From an uncultured Collinsella sp. (lineage in GTDB: Bacteria; Actinomycetota; Coriobacteriia; Coriobacteriales; Coriobacteriaceae), in assembly GCA_902492235.1 (NCBI GenBank), contig CABUKS010000021.1:1-42516 (forward strand): a DNA stretch of 42,516 bases. Direction: 5' to 3'. A program made the position numbers and the translations under genes. This document shows positions 22,938 to 31,227 of the stretch, piece by piece. Every line of letters begins with the position of its first letter. Positions within the stretch are counted from its first letter, which is position 1. Below the pieces are notes generated by a model, which saw nothing but the letters and a program-made list of their open reading frames with translations, had not been told where the DNA came from and made no database searches.

Positions 22938-24467
22938 ATGAACGAGTCGTATCGCCTGGGCGAGCAATCGATTATTGCCTATCTTCAGCGACTTGCGAAC
23001 GGCGTCTCGACCGCCGAACTCGATGTTGCCGCGCTGCCTGCTGGGCTACGCGCCGTTGGCGAGCAACTGCAAAAGACGCATGCCATCCTGCAACAAGAGC
23101 GCCAGCTGCTTGAGCGCAACGCCTATATCGATCCGCTCACCAACTTGGGCAACCGCAACGGATTCGACCGTCACGTCGAGCAACTCTGGCGCAAAGGCGA
23201 CCCCTTCACCTGCGCCTATATTGACATCGACCATCTCAAGCATTGCAATGATAGGTTTGGCCACGCCGAAGGCAATCGCTATATTCTGAGCATCTGCCGC
23301 ACGCTCTCCGAAACCATGGAGCACGATGAGATGCTGTTCCGTATCGGTGGAGACGAGTTTGTGCTCATCTCGCTCTCCGCAAACGAGATTGAACTCGAGC
23401 AGCGCTTGGAGCAGGTACGTACCAGGCTGATCGAGGCGAGCTCAGGTGGCAAGGCGCCCATGATCGGCAGCTTTAGCTTTGGCTGCTCGCGCGTCGATCC
23501 ACTTGCTGGCGACACGCGTCGCCAGATGACAATGGATGCCGATCGCAAGATGTATCGCTATAAGCTTATGCATCGTGTGCAGCAACCGAAAGACGATGAC
23601 GCGCCGCAACGCCCAATCGTCGATCAGCTTCCCTGCAACGACCGGGTGTTCCAAGCGATCTCCATGAGCTCCGAGACGCGCTATCCGTTTATCCTCAATC
23701 TCGATACGGGAGAATCGCAATGGTCGGTTAACGCCGTGCGCGATTTTGACCTGCCCTCCCAGCACCCTTTTAACTCACTCGACATGTGGCTCGCCCGCGT
23801 TCATCCCGAGGACCGCGACAACGTACGTGTCGAGCTCGACATGGTGATAAACGGCACATGGCACTTCCACTACATGCAGTATCGCGTAATGGATGCCACC
23901 GGAAAATACGTGCTTTGCGACTGCACGGGCTACCGCTTGGACGGCACCGATACCGAGCCCGGCATGTATGTGGGCATTATCATCAACCGAAGCTTGGCAG
24001 ATACGACCGATTCCGTGACCGGCTTGGGCGATATTCACGCCCTGGTCAACGCCATTGGCGAAATGCGTCGCGTGGCGCGCAAGGCTGGTTTGATCGCCAT
24101 CAAAATCGACGATATCGCTCAGGTCAATGCCCGCTTTGGCTTTGATGCGGGCGACCGCGTTTTGGCAGAATGTGCCGCCTGTCTGGTGGAATGCTCGCGC
24201 GGTAAGGGTCGTATGTTCCGCTCGACGGGGCCGATGTTCGTGGCGCTTTTCGACGACTTTGATCCCGAAGAAACCGATACGATTGCAGAGGAAATCGAGC
24301 GGTTCCTGGGTTCGCCCGTGCTCTTTGGCCCATTTGAATATCAGCCGCCCATTCGCGTGGCCACGCTCCATCTGGACGGCGTCGACCGTCAGCCCGTTTC
24401 GATTTTGAACGAGCTCAAAGCGTTGCTCGGGAAAGCCGTGCAGGTGCCAGGTACCAAACTGGATTAG
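22938..24467 (+). CDS. GGDEF-PAS-degenerate GGDEF protein
   Basis: 509 residues, clearly paralogous to the first two-thirds of the preceding gene. N-terminal helical region (1-60), complete GGDEF domain (IDPLTNLGNRNGF, AYIDIDHLKHCNDRFGH, RIGGDEF at 135-141), PAS-like region (about 235-355, WSVNAVRDFDLPS, MQYRVMDATGKYVLC), then a GGDEF-like domain without the motif (360-500, MFRSTGPMFVALFDD). Likely an active diguanylate cyclase without an RxxD inhibitory site. Start chosen at 22938 because AAGGAGG precedes it by nine bases. No EAL domain and no membrane helix. Confidence 0.9.
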   Translation: MNESYRLGEQSIIAYLQRLANGVSTAELDVAALPAGLRAVGEQLQKTHAILQQERQLLERNAYIDPLTNLGNRNGFDRHVEQLWRKGDPFTCAYIDIDHLKHCNDRFGHAEGNRYILSICRTLSETMEHDEMLFRIGGDEFVLISLSANEIELEQRLEQVRTRLIEASSGGKAPMIGSFSFGCSRVDPLAGDTRRQMTMDADRKMYRYKLMHRVQQPKDDDAPQRPIVDQLPCNDRVFQAISMSSETRYPFILNLDTGESQWSVNAVRDFDLPSQHPFNSLDMWLARVHPEDRDNVRVELDMVINGTWHFHYMQYRVMDATGKYVLCDCTGYRLDGTDTEPGMYVGIIINRSLADTTDSVTGLGDIHALVNAIGEMRRVARKAGLIAIKIDDIAQVNARFGFDAGDRVLAECAACLVECSRGKGRMFRSTGPMFVALFDDFDPEETDTIAEEIERFLGSPVLFGPFEYQPPIRVATLHLDGVDRQPVSILNELKALLGKAVQVPGTKLD

Positions 24468-24495
24468 CACCGCGCCCACACCGCCTCCCCCATCG

Positions 24496-24504
24496 TGCGA
24501 TAAT
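24496..24504 (+). promoter_or_regulatory. Extended -10 promoter element
   Basis: TGCGATAAT lies 37 bases before the flavoprotein start, followed by a CTCTGC/GCAGAG hairpin in the short leader. Confidence 0.5.
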
Positions 24505-24541
24505 CCTCTGCAGAAGTCACCGACAGCAGAGGGAGTTTGTG

Positions 24542-25165
24542 ATGAAGGTTCTTTTGGTCAATGGCAGCCCCAAGGCAAACGGCAACACCGCCCGCGCACT
24601 CGCCGAGGTCGCCGAGCAACTCAATGCCGAAGGCATTGATACCGAGGTGTTTCAGCTGGGCACCAAGCCCATTCGCGACTGCATTGGCTGTGGTCAGTGC
24701 GGCAAGCTCGATTGCCGCTGCACCTTTGACGATGACGTGGTGAACGAGCTGATCGCTGCCGCCGAGCAGGCAGATGGCTTTGTCTTTGGCTCGCCCGTCT
24801 ACTATGCGCACCCCAGCGGACGCATCCTTTCGGCCCTCGATCGCGCATTCTATGCCGGCAGCAAAGCCTTTGCACACAAGCCGGGCGCTGCCGTCGCCGT
24901 TGCCCGTCGCGGCGGCACGTCGACCACCTTCGACGTGCTCAATAAGTACTTCACCATCAACCAGATGCCCGTGGTTGCTTCCACGTACTGGAACAACGTG
25001 TTTGGCGCCATGCCGGGCGAGGCCGCCCAGGACGCCGAGGGCCTGGCCACCATGCGCAACATCGGCAAGAACATGGCCTGGCTCCTGCATTGTATCGAGG
25101 CAGGACAGGCCGCCGGCATCGAAGCCCCCGAAGCCGATCGCGAGCGCACCAACTTCATCAGGTAG
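24542..25165 (+). CDS. Flavodoxin-fold NAD(P)H oxidoreductase (iron-sulfur flavoprotein type)
   Basis: 207 residues of the NADPH-dependent FMN reductase family. The FMN-phosphate loop is NGSPKANGNTARA (about 7-19), GSPVYYAHPSG contacts the flavin, and a Cys cluster CIGCGQCGKLDCRC could hold an iron-sulfur centre or act as redox thiols. ATG 24542 is chosen over an adjoining GTG because GGGAG sits six bases upstream. It is followed after 17 bases by the ArsC-like gene, so they probably form an operon concerned with redox stress. Electron acceptor unknown. Confidence 0.88.
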   Translation: MKVLLVNGSPKANGNTARALAEVAEQLNAEGIDTEVFQLGTKPIRDCIGCGQCGKLDCRCTFDDDVVNELIAAAEQADGFVFGSPVYYAHPSGRILSALDRAFYAGSKAFAHKPGAAVAVARRGGTSTTFDVLNKYFTINQMPVVASTYWNNVFGAMPGEAAQDAEGLATMRNIGKNMAWLLHCIEAGQAAGIEAPEADRERTNFIR

Positions 25166-25182
25166 AACGGCGGAACAAATAC

Positions 25183-25524
25183 ATGAACGTGCAAATTTTT
25201 GGCACCAAAAAGTCTTTCGATACCAAGAAGGCTCAGCGTTATTTTAAGGAGCGCCGCATTAAGGTGCAGTTTATCGACCTTAAGGAAAAGGAGATGAGCA
25301 AGGGCGAGCTCACGAGCGTGATGCAGGCGGTCGGCGGCATCGACAAGCTGCTCAACCCCAAGGCTAAGGACGAGGAGACGCTCGCGCTCATCCAGCACCT
25401 TACCCCCAGTCAGCGCTTCGACAAGCTGCTCGAGAACCAGCAGGTCTTGGCCGAGCCCATCGTGCGTAACGGCAAAAAAGCCACCGTCGGTTATTGCCCC
25501 GATGTATGGGGAGCCTGGGAGTAG
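25183..25524 (+). CDS. ArsC/Spx-like protein without the redox Cys
   Basis: 113-residue thioredoxin-like fold protein. IFGTKKSFDTKKAQRYFKERRIKVQFIDLKEK and the GGIDKLLNPKAKD...LTPSQRFDKLLENQQVLAEPIVRNGKKATVGY body match ArsC/Spx-type proteins. In relatives a Cys lies in the GTKKC or NC segment; here Ser11 occupies it and the only Cys is near the C-terminus (GYCPD). Arsenate reduction is therefore unlikely. Start is ATG 25183 with only a weak GGCGGAA site, 17 bases after the flavoprotein stop, suggesting co-translation. Function unknown. Confidence 0.85.
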   Translation: MNVQIFGTKKSFDTKKAQRYFKERRIKVQFIDLKEKEMSKGELTSVMQAVGGIDKLLNPKAKDEETLALIQHLTPSQRFDKLLENQQVLAEPIVRNGKKATVGYCPDVWGAWE

Positions 25525-25610
25525 CTTGTGTTATTTGCCGGCGCGTGGGTATAAGAGCAGGCGTTTGGCATAAGATTCAACTGTAAGCCATGTCTAACAA
25601 AGGAGGGCAC

Positions 25611-26741
25611 ATGCCCAACAAACCCGTGAAGATCATCATGCTTACCGGCTACCTCGGTGCCGGCAAGACCACGCTGCTCAACCACATCCTCGCTAACGAC
25701 GGCGGCATCCGCGCCGCCGTGATCGTCAACGATATCGGCGAGATCAATGTGGACGCCAGCCTTATCGCCGACGGCGGCCTTTCCGAGACCGACGACCTCA
25801 TCCCGCTCACCAACGGCTGCATCTGCTGCACGCTTTCGGATGACCTGGCCAACCAGCTGCAGGGCATCGCCGATTCGGGCAAGTTCGACTACATCATCAT
25901 CGAGGCATCGGGTATTTGTGAGCCTATCCCCATCGCCTACACCATCTCGAGCTTCTGCGACGAGGCCAAGGTGGGCGGCGAGCCCAAGCTCGCACTCGAT
26001 AACATCGTGGCCGTGGTCGACTGCGCCCGCATGTACGACGAGTTCAACGGCGGTCGCGACCTGCTGGCCGAGGATATCGACGAGGACGACATCGAGAGCC
26101 TGCTCATCCAGCAGATCGAGTTCTGCTCCACGCTGATTCTCAACAAGACCGATACCGTGAGCCCTGAGCAGATCGCCGAGCTCAAGGCCATCGTGCGCAG
26201 CCTGCAGAAAGACGCCGTGATCGTCGAGGCCCAAAACGGAGAGGTTCCTATGGAGGAGCTGCTCGACACCGACCGCTTTGACTTTATGCGCGCCTACAAC
26301 TCCGCCGCCTGGATCGAGGCCATGGAGCATCCCGAGGAGCACGACGACCCCGAGGTGCTCGAGTACGACATCGAGACCTTTGTGTACTCGCGCCGCAAGC
26401 CGTTTGACCTGCAGAAGTTCACCGATTTTATTGAGCAGGAGTGGCCCGACGAGGTCATCCGCGTCAAGGGTCCGCTGTGGCAGACCGGCGATCCGGACAT
26501 GTGCTACATGTTCGAGCAGGCCGGCCACCAGATGCGCCTGATGGAGAACGGCCTGTTTGTCGACTCGGCGCCCGAGGGCGAGAAGCAGAAGATCATCGAC
26601 GAGAACCCCGAAATCATGCAGATTTGGGACGACGAGACGGGCGACCGCATGACGAGCCTGTGCATCATCGGCCGTCACATGGACAAGGATGCGCTCATCG
26701 CCTCCCTCGATGCCTGCCTGACCGACTGGCACCGCGCCTAG
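25611..26741 (+). CDS. CobW/G3E-family metal-chaperone GTPase
   Basis: 376-residue COG0523 protein. Walker A GYLGAGKTT at 13-21, the metal-binding CxCC motif in NGCICC (Cys70, Cys72, Cys73), Walker B-like IIIEASGICEP, and guanine-specific NKTD. The C-terminal half is the CobW C-domain. These GTPases insert or deliver zinc, cobalt or other metals to client proteins. Start at 25611 follows AAAGGAGGG. It is a single gene between the ArsC-like gene and a terminator; no Zur-type site was recognised. The metal served is unknown. Confidence 0.9.
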   Translation: MPNKPVKIIMLTGYLGAGKTTLLNHILANDGGIRAAVIVNDIGEINVDASLIADGGLSETDDLIPLTNGCICCTLSDDLANQLQGIADSGKFDYIIIEASGICEPIPIAYTISSFCDEAKVGGEPKLALDNIVAVVDCARMYDEFNGGRDLLAEDIDEDDIESLLIQQIEFCSTLILNKTDTVSPEQIAELKAIVRSLQKDAVIVEAQNGEVPMEELLDTDRFDFMRAYNSAAWIEAMEHPEEHDDPEVLEYDIETFVYSRRKPFDLQKFTDFIEQEWPDEVIRVKGPLWQTGDPDMCYMFEQAGHQMRLMENGLFVDSAPEGEKQKIIDENPEIMQIWDDETGDRMTSLCIIGRHMDKDALIASLDACLTDWHRA

Positions 26742-26780
26742 GTTTATCCAAGCGGGCATTTTTCCGCCTACACAACCGCC

Positions 26781-26815
26781 AAACCACCACGAAGGTGCCC
26801 TTCGTGGTGGTTTTT
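26781..26815 (+). terminator. Terminator between the CobW gene and trmL
   Basis: Perfect 15-base stem (26781-26795 with 26799-26813, arm AAACCACCACGAAGG), three-base loop and a T5 run. Confidence 0.85.
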
Positions 26816-26836
26816 CGTTCTGAGCCAAGGAGATTC

Positions 26837-27436
26837 ATGTTCAATATCGTGCTGTATGCACCCGAAATTCCGGCCAATACAGGCAATATCGGCCGTACCT
26901 GCGTGGTCACCGGCGCCCGTCTGCATCTGGTGGAGCCGCTGGGGTTTTCACTCGACGACAAGACGGTGCGTCGTGCCGGACTGGGCTACTGGCAAAACTT
27001 GGACGTGACGACCTATGCCGGCTGGGAGGATTTCCTTGCGCGCAACGGCCTCTCCCCTGCCGACGAGCGCCTGCATCTGCTGACCAAAAAGGCGCGCAGA
27101 ACCTATGCGCAGAGTACCTACCGCGATGGCGACTACTTGGTCTTTGGCAGCGAGAGCTCGGGCATTCCCGAGCCACTGCTTGCCGCGGCGCCCGAGCACT
27201 GCGAGCGCATCCCGATGCTGCGCGATTGCGACTCGCTCGATAACGCCGAGGCATGGGAAGCTCACGAGGAATCGCTGGGGCATACCGAGGACAGCCACGA
27301 GGCCATCCTTCGGCAGGATATCTGCGGCAACTTCGTCAATCCCGACGACTACCGCATCAGCGCCCTCAACCTCTCCAACAGCGCCGCCATCGTCCTCTAC
27401 GAGGCCCTGCGCCAGGCAGGCTTTCCGGGAATGTGA
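26837..27436 (+). CDS. trmL: tRNA (cytidine/uridine-34-2'-O)-methyltransferase
   Basis: 199-residue SPOUT-fold enzyme that methylates the wobble ribose in some tRNA-Leu species. Motifs: MFNIVLYAPEIPANTGNIGRTC (N-terminus), YLVFGSESSGIPE (cofactor knot), and LNLSNSAAIVLYEALRQ. The usual IPM...RSLNLSN link is interrupted by about 45 extra residues (128-174), making the protein longer than the E. coli enzyme of about 157. Start has AAGGAG five bases upstream. A palindrome at 27430 covers the stop codon. Identity is secure; the effect of the insert is unknown. Confidence 0.92.
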   Translation: MFNIVLYAPEIPANTGNIGRTCVVTGARLHLVEPLGFSLDDKTVRRAGLGYWQNLDVTTYAGWEDFLARNGLSPADERLHLLTKKARRTYAQSTYRDGDYLVFGSESSGIPEPLLAAAPEHCERIPMLRDCDSLDNAEAWEAHEESLGHTEDSHEAILRQDICGNFVNPDDYRISALNLSNSAAIVLYEALRQAGFPGM

Positions 27437-27462
27437 CAAAGGGACTATCCTTTTGTCACATT
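27430..27462. repeat. Stop-codon hairpin A of the TGTCCC-type family
   Basis: AATGTGACAAAGGG (27430-27443) pairs with CCTTTTGTCACATT (27449-27462), loop ACTAT. The trmL stop codon lies in the left arm. Related to the hairpins at 28687, 32415, 37242 and 38153. Confidence 0.6.
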
Positions 27463-27532
27463 CGAGCGCCACGTCGATGGCACACACGCCTAATTGATGC
27501 TCTAGATAAAGAGCCCTCACTTTTAATCAGAA

Positions 27533-27556
27533 TTAACTAAAGTAAAATGAAGTTAA
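27533..27556. promoter_or_regulatory. Operator candidate before the first ATPase gene
   Basis: TTAACT (27533-27538) and AGTTAA (27551-27556) form an inverted repeat with a 12-base spacer in an AT-rich leader. Confidence 0.35.
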
Positions 27557-27580
27557 ACGGCGGTGTGAAAGGAGAGCCTT

Positions 27581-28681
27581 GTGAAATATCTCGAGAACCC
27601 GTTTACCCCCAGTTTTGGTGAGGTTCCTGCCCATCTCGCTGGCAGACAACAGATTATTCGGGATTTGGACCGTGCCTTCTTGAGCCAGCGCAGGCGCCCA
27701 GAATTGACCTCGATCTTCTCAGGCGCGCGTGGAACCGGTAAAACTGCTCTCATGTCGTCGCTCGCGACAAGGGCGGAATCCCACGGCTGGATAGCCGTAA
27801 AGACGACCGCGCTCCCGGGAATGCTTGAGGAAATCGAGTTCGGGGCGAAACGTGCCGCAGCCCATCTCATCGACTCGTCCAACCACTTCGAAGTCACCGG
27901 TCTCGGAATTGCACCGCTCGGCAGCATCGAGGTCAGTCGCGTTCACGATGCCTCAACCTGGCGTTACCGCATGAGCGACATCATCGACCGGCTCAACGAG
28001 GCGGGCACCGGTCTGCTTGTCACGGTTGACGAGGTGGACCCGACACTCGACGAGATGATCCAGCTCGCAGCGACGTATCAGCACTTTGTGACCGATGGGA
28101 AACGCGTCGCCCTGCTCATGGCGGGACTTCCCAACAACGTATCGACGCTACTGAACCACAAGACGGTCTCGTTCCTTCGCCGCGCCCAACAATATCATCT
28201 GGGTTGCATTGCCGACTATGACGTACGCGAGGCCTTGATTCGCACAATCCAGGAAAACGATCGCCTAGCAGATGCCGAGGGAATCGATAGAGCCGTTCGC
28301 TCGATCTCTGGTTTTCCCTTCCTATTGCAACTCGTAGGCTACCGTGCCTGGGATCTCACAAGCGATTCGAAGGAAATCTCGTCACGCGACTTTGACCTGG
28401 GAATCAAAATCGCGCGCGACGAGATGGACGACCGAATCCTCGCGGCAACCTATCGGGAACTCACTGCAGAGGACAAGCGATTCCTCATCGCCATGCTCGA
28501 TGACGAAGAAGAGTCCACCACCGCCGACCTTATCGAGCGCCTTAAGCGTTCGCCGCAGCAGGTCTCCCGCTACCGACGCCGCATGATAGATGCCGGCATC
28601 ATCGGAGAACGAGGACGAGGGCTCGTCGCATTTGAATTGCCATTCTTCCGCGACTATCTCGCGGCTCAATGCGTGAAATAG
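27581..28681 (+). CDS. AAA+ ATPase with C-terminal winged helix (archaeal-ATPase/ORC-like), first copy
   Basis: 366 residues. NPFTPSFGEVPAHLAGR at the N-terminus is typical of this group; Walker A is GARGTGKTAL (48-57) and Walker B LLVTVDEVD (145-153). The lid follows, and a C-terminal winged helix (ADLIERLKRSPQQVSRYRRRMIDAGII, about 310-345) could bind DNA. Start is GTG 27581 after GGAGA. The paralogue at 31228 shares the layout, including FLRRAQQ and FLLQLVGY-like segments. Members occur in archaea and some bacteria, mostly uncharacterised; DNA-linked or signalling roles are inferred. The copy at 31228 sits upstream of a UvrA2-like gene; this one is transcribed towards it. Confidence 0.85.
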   Translation: MKYLENPFTPSFGEVPAHLAGRQQIIRDLDRAFLSQRRRPELTSIFSGARGTGKTALMSSLATRAESHGWIAVKTTALPGMLEEIEFGAKRAAAHLIDSSNHFEVTGLGIAPLGSIEVSRVHDASTWRYRMSDIIDRLNEAGTGLLVTVDEVDPTLDEMIQLAATYQHFVTDGKRVALLMAGLPNNVSTLLNHKTVSFLRRAQQYHLGCIADYDVREALIRTIQENDRLADAEGIDRAVRSISGFPFLLQLVGYRAWDLTSDSKEISSRDFDLGIKIARDEMDDRILAATYRELTAEDKRFLIAMLDDEEESTTADLIERLKRSPQQVSRYRRRMIDAGIIGERGRGLVAFELPFFRDYLAAQCVK

Positions 28682-28686
28682 GCATC

Positions 28687-28719
28687 AATGAGGCAAAGAG
28701 GCTGTCCCTTTGCCTCATT
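28687..28719. repeat. Hairpin B of the TGTCCC-type family
   Basis: AATGAGGCAAAG (28687-28698) pairs with CTTTGCCTCATT (28708-28719); the loop contains GGCTGTCC. It sits between convergent stops and ends three bases before the UvrA2 stop. Confidence 0.6.
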
Positions 28720-28721
28720 GT

Positions 28722-31202
28722 CTATAGATAGCGGCCGGTGATGCTTGCGGGGCAGGCCGCGATGTCGCTCGGCGTGCCGGCGCAGACGATTTGCCCGCCC
28801 GCATCGCCACCGCCCGGGCCCATGTCGATCACGTAATCGGCGTTACGGATAAGGTCGAGATCGTGTTCGATCACGATAACTGTGGCGCCCTTGGCAACGA
28901 GGCCGTCAAACACGTTCAACAGCACCTGAACATCGAGCGGATGCAGGCCGATCGTGGGCTCGTCAAATACGAATACGGCATCATCCTGCACGCGGCCCAT
29001 CTCGCTCGCGAGCTTAAGGCGCTGTGCCTCACCGCCCGAAAGCGCCGGTGTGGGCTCACCAAGCGTGAGATAGCCCAAGCCCAGGTCGTGCAAGGTCTGC
29101 AAACGCGTCTGAACCTTCTTGAGTCCCAGTGTGGCGTCAATGGCCTCGTCCACACTCATGTCCATGAGCTGCGGCAACGTCAGCAGACTCCCGTCCCTAC
29201 CCTCGCGATGGATATGCGAGGCGGCCTCGGCGTAGCGCGAACCACGGCATGCTGGGCAGATGATCTCGACGTCGGGCAAAAACTGCACGTCGAGCGATAT
29301 CGAGCCCGTGCCGTCACACGTAGGGCAGCGCAAGGCGCCGGTGTTGTAGCTAAAGGCGCCCGCCTTGTAGCCGGCTGCCTTGGCCTCGGGCGTACGGGCG
29401 AAGGCGCGGCGCAGCTCATCATGGATGTCGGCATAAGTCGCTACCGTCGAGCGCACGTTGGCGCCGATGGGCGTAGCGTCAATCAGGTTTGCGCGGGCAA
29501 TACCCTCGGCATCGACCCAACGCACGTGCCCCGGCAGGCGCTCGCCAGCTGCCTGCGCCTTGAGTGCCGGGATGAGCGTCTCGAGCACCAGTGTCGTCTT
29601 GCCCGAACCCGAAACGCCCGTTACCGCGACAAGGCGGCCGCGCGGGATATCGACTTCGAGCGGTTTGACGGTATGGATGGCCTCGGTTGCCATGCGGATA
29701 TGTCCCTGCTCGAACATTTCGTCGTCAGTCACCTGCGGACGCATGCGCTTGGACTCTGTGCACAAAAACGGGGCGATGCGGCTGCCCTGCGATTGTTCGA
29801 CCTCGTCCACCGTGCCAACGGCAATCACATTACCGCCGCCTGCTCCGGCAACGGGGCCCATCTCGACCAGATAGTCGGCTTCCGCCAGTACGCGCGTGTC
29901 GTGGTCGACAACAACCACGGTGTTGCCGTCGCCCACCAGATCGCGCATCACGCCCACCAAGCCGTCGACATTGGCAGGGTGCAAGCCGATCGAAGGCTCG
30001 TCCAGTACATAGAGCACGCCCGTCGATCGGTTGCGCACCACACGGGCGAGCTGGACGCGCTGGCGCTCACCCGTGGAGAGTGTGGCACCGGCGCGGTCGA
30101 GTGAAAGGTAATCGAGACCCAGGTCGACCAGACGACGGGCCGCACTCAAAAACGAATCGCAGATATCCGCTGCCATGGGCTGCATCTCAGTCGGCAAGGA
30201 TGCAGGCACCCCGCGCACCCACTCAATCGCCTCGCCTAGCGTCATGGCCGCGGCTTGCGCCAGATTGATACCGCGCACCTGGGGCTGGCGCGCAGCCTCG
30301 GAGAGACGCGTGCCACCACAGTCGCGGCATGGCCTCTCGCACAAAAAGCGAGCTACACGCTTAAGCCCCTTATCGTCCTTAACCTTGGCGAGCGCATTCT
30401 CGACGGTATAGACGGCGTTGTAGTAGGTAAAGTCGAGTGGCGTGGCGCCCTCACCGTTTTTGGGGACGTAGAGAATGTGCTTCTTAACCGCCGGACCATG
30501 AAACACGATGTCGCGCTCTTGAGGCGTGAGCTGGTTAAACGGCACGTCGGTGCGCACGCCCATCTCGCCTGCCACCTGCTTCATCAGATCCCACATGAGC
30601 GTACCCCAGGGAAGCACCGCGCCTTCGTTGATAGTCTTTGACTCGTCGGGCACCAGGCTCGCCTCGTCCACCTCGCGCATGACACCGGTACCGCCGCAGG
30701 TAGAGCACGCGCCGCCGCTGTTAAAGGCAAGGTCCTCGGCACCCGGCGCGTAGAACTCGCGGCCGCATGCGGGGCACGTGAGCGACAGGCCCGCAGCCAC
30801 GTTAAGGCTCGGCTCCACACGCGCCCCGCAATGCGGGCACACGTGATGGGCGCAGCGGCTAAAGAGTAGACGCAGGCTATTGTTGAGCTCGGTCATGGTG
30901 CCAAAGGTGGAACGCACGCCCGGCACGCTGGGGCGCTGATGCAATGCGAGCGCCGCCGGCACGTGCAGCACCTCGTCCACCTGGGCGTGCTCGGCCTGCG
31001 TCAGACGACGGCGGGTATAGGTGCTGAGCGCCTCCAGATAGCGACGCGAGCCCTCGGCATAAAGAACCCCCAGCGCCAGCGAACTCTTGCCCGAACCCGA
31101 CACGCCGGCAATGCCCACAAGCTTTCCCAGCGGAATATCGATATCGATGTCTTTAAGGTTATGAACGCGCGCGCCACGCACCTCGATAGCCTGCGGGCTC
31201 AT
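28722..31202 (-). CDS. UvrA2-like ABC ATPase without the UvrB-binding domain
   Basis: 826 residues against about 940 in UvrA. Two ABC modules: Walker A GVSGSGKSS (33-41) and GVSGSGKTT (529-537); signatures LSTGERQRVQLA and LSGGEAQRLKLA. Zinc modules are CPHC (122-125) with CPAC (143-146), CSTC (166-169), CRDC (292-295) and CPTC/CPAC in the second half. Only 17 residues separate CPHC from CPAC, where UvrA carries its long UvrB-binding domain, so this is the UvrA2 class, linked in other bacteria to resistance against DNA-binding drugs rather than core excision repair. Start chosen at 31202 (MSPQAIEVRGARVHNLK); an in-frame ATG at 31235 overlaps the preceding ATPase stop and lacks a site. Confidence 0.9.
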   Translation of the reverse strand: MSPQAIEVRGARVHNLKDIDIDIPLGKLVGIAGVSGSGKSSLALGVLYAEGSRRYLEALSTYTRRRLTQAEHAQVDEVLHVPAALALHQRPSVPGVRSTFGTMTELNNSLRLLFSRCAHHVCPHCGARVEPSLNVAAGLSLTCPACGREFYAPGAEDLAFNSGGACSTCGGTGVMREVDEASLVPDESKTINEGAVLPWGTLMWDLMKQVAGEMGVRTDVPFNQLTPQERDIVFHGPAVKKHILYVPKNGEGATPLDFTYYNAVYTVENALAKVKDDKGLKRVARFLCERPCRDCGGTRLSEAARQPQVRGINLAQAAAMTLGEAIEWVRGVPASLPTEMQPMAADICDSFLSAARRLVDLGLDYLSLDRAGATLSTGERQRVQLARVVRNRSTGVLYVLDEPSIGLHPANVDGLVGVMRDLVGDGNTVVVVDHDTRVLAEADYLVEMGPVAGAGGGNVIAVGTVDEVEQSQGSRIAPFLCTESKRMRPQVTDDEMFEQGHIRMATEAIHTVKPLEVDIPRGRLVAVTGVSGSGKTTLVLETLIPALKAQAAGERLPGHVRWVDAEGIARANLIDATPIGANVRSTVATYADIHDELRRAFARTPEAKAAGYKAGAFSYNTGALRCPTCDGTGSISLDVQFLPDVEIICPACRGSRYAEAASHIHREGRDGSLLTLPQLMDMSVDEAIDATLGLKKVQTRLQTLHDLGLGYLTLGEPTPALSGGEAQRLKLASEMGRVQDDAVFVFDEPTIGLHPLDVQVLLNVFDGLVAKGATVIVIEHDLDLIRNADYVIDMGPGGGDAGGQIVCAGTPSDIAACPASITGRYL

Positions 31203-31227
31203 CTTCTGTTCCGTCACCTTTATCACC

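Noticed and set aside
25183..25524. Arsenate reductase
   Set aside because: The catalytic Cys is Ser and no arsenic-resistance genes are nearby.
28722..31202. Canonical excision-repair uvrA
   Set aside because: Length and the missing UvrB-binding insertion point to the UvrA2 class.
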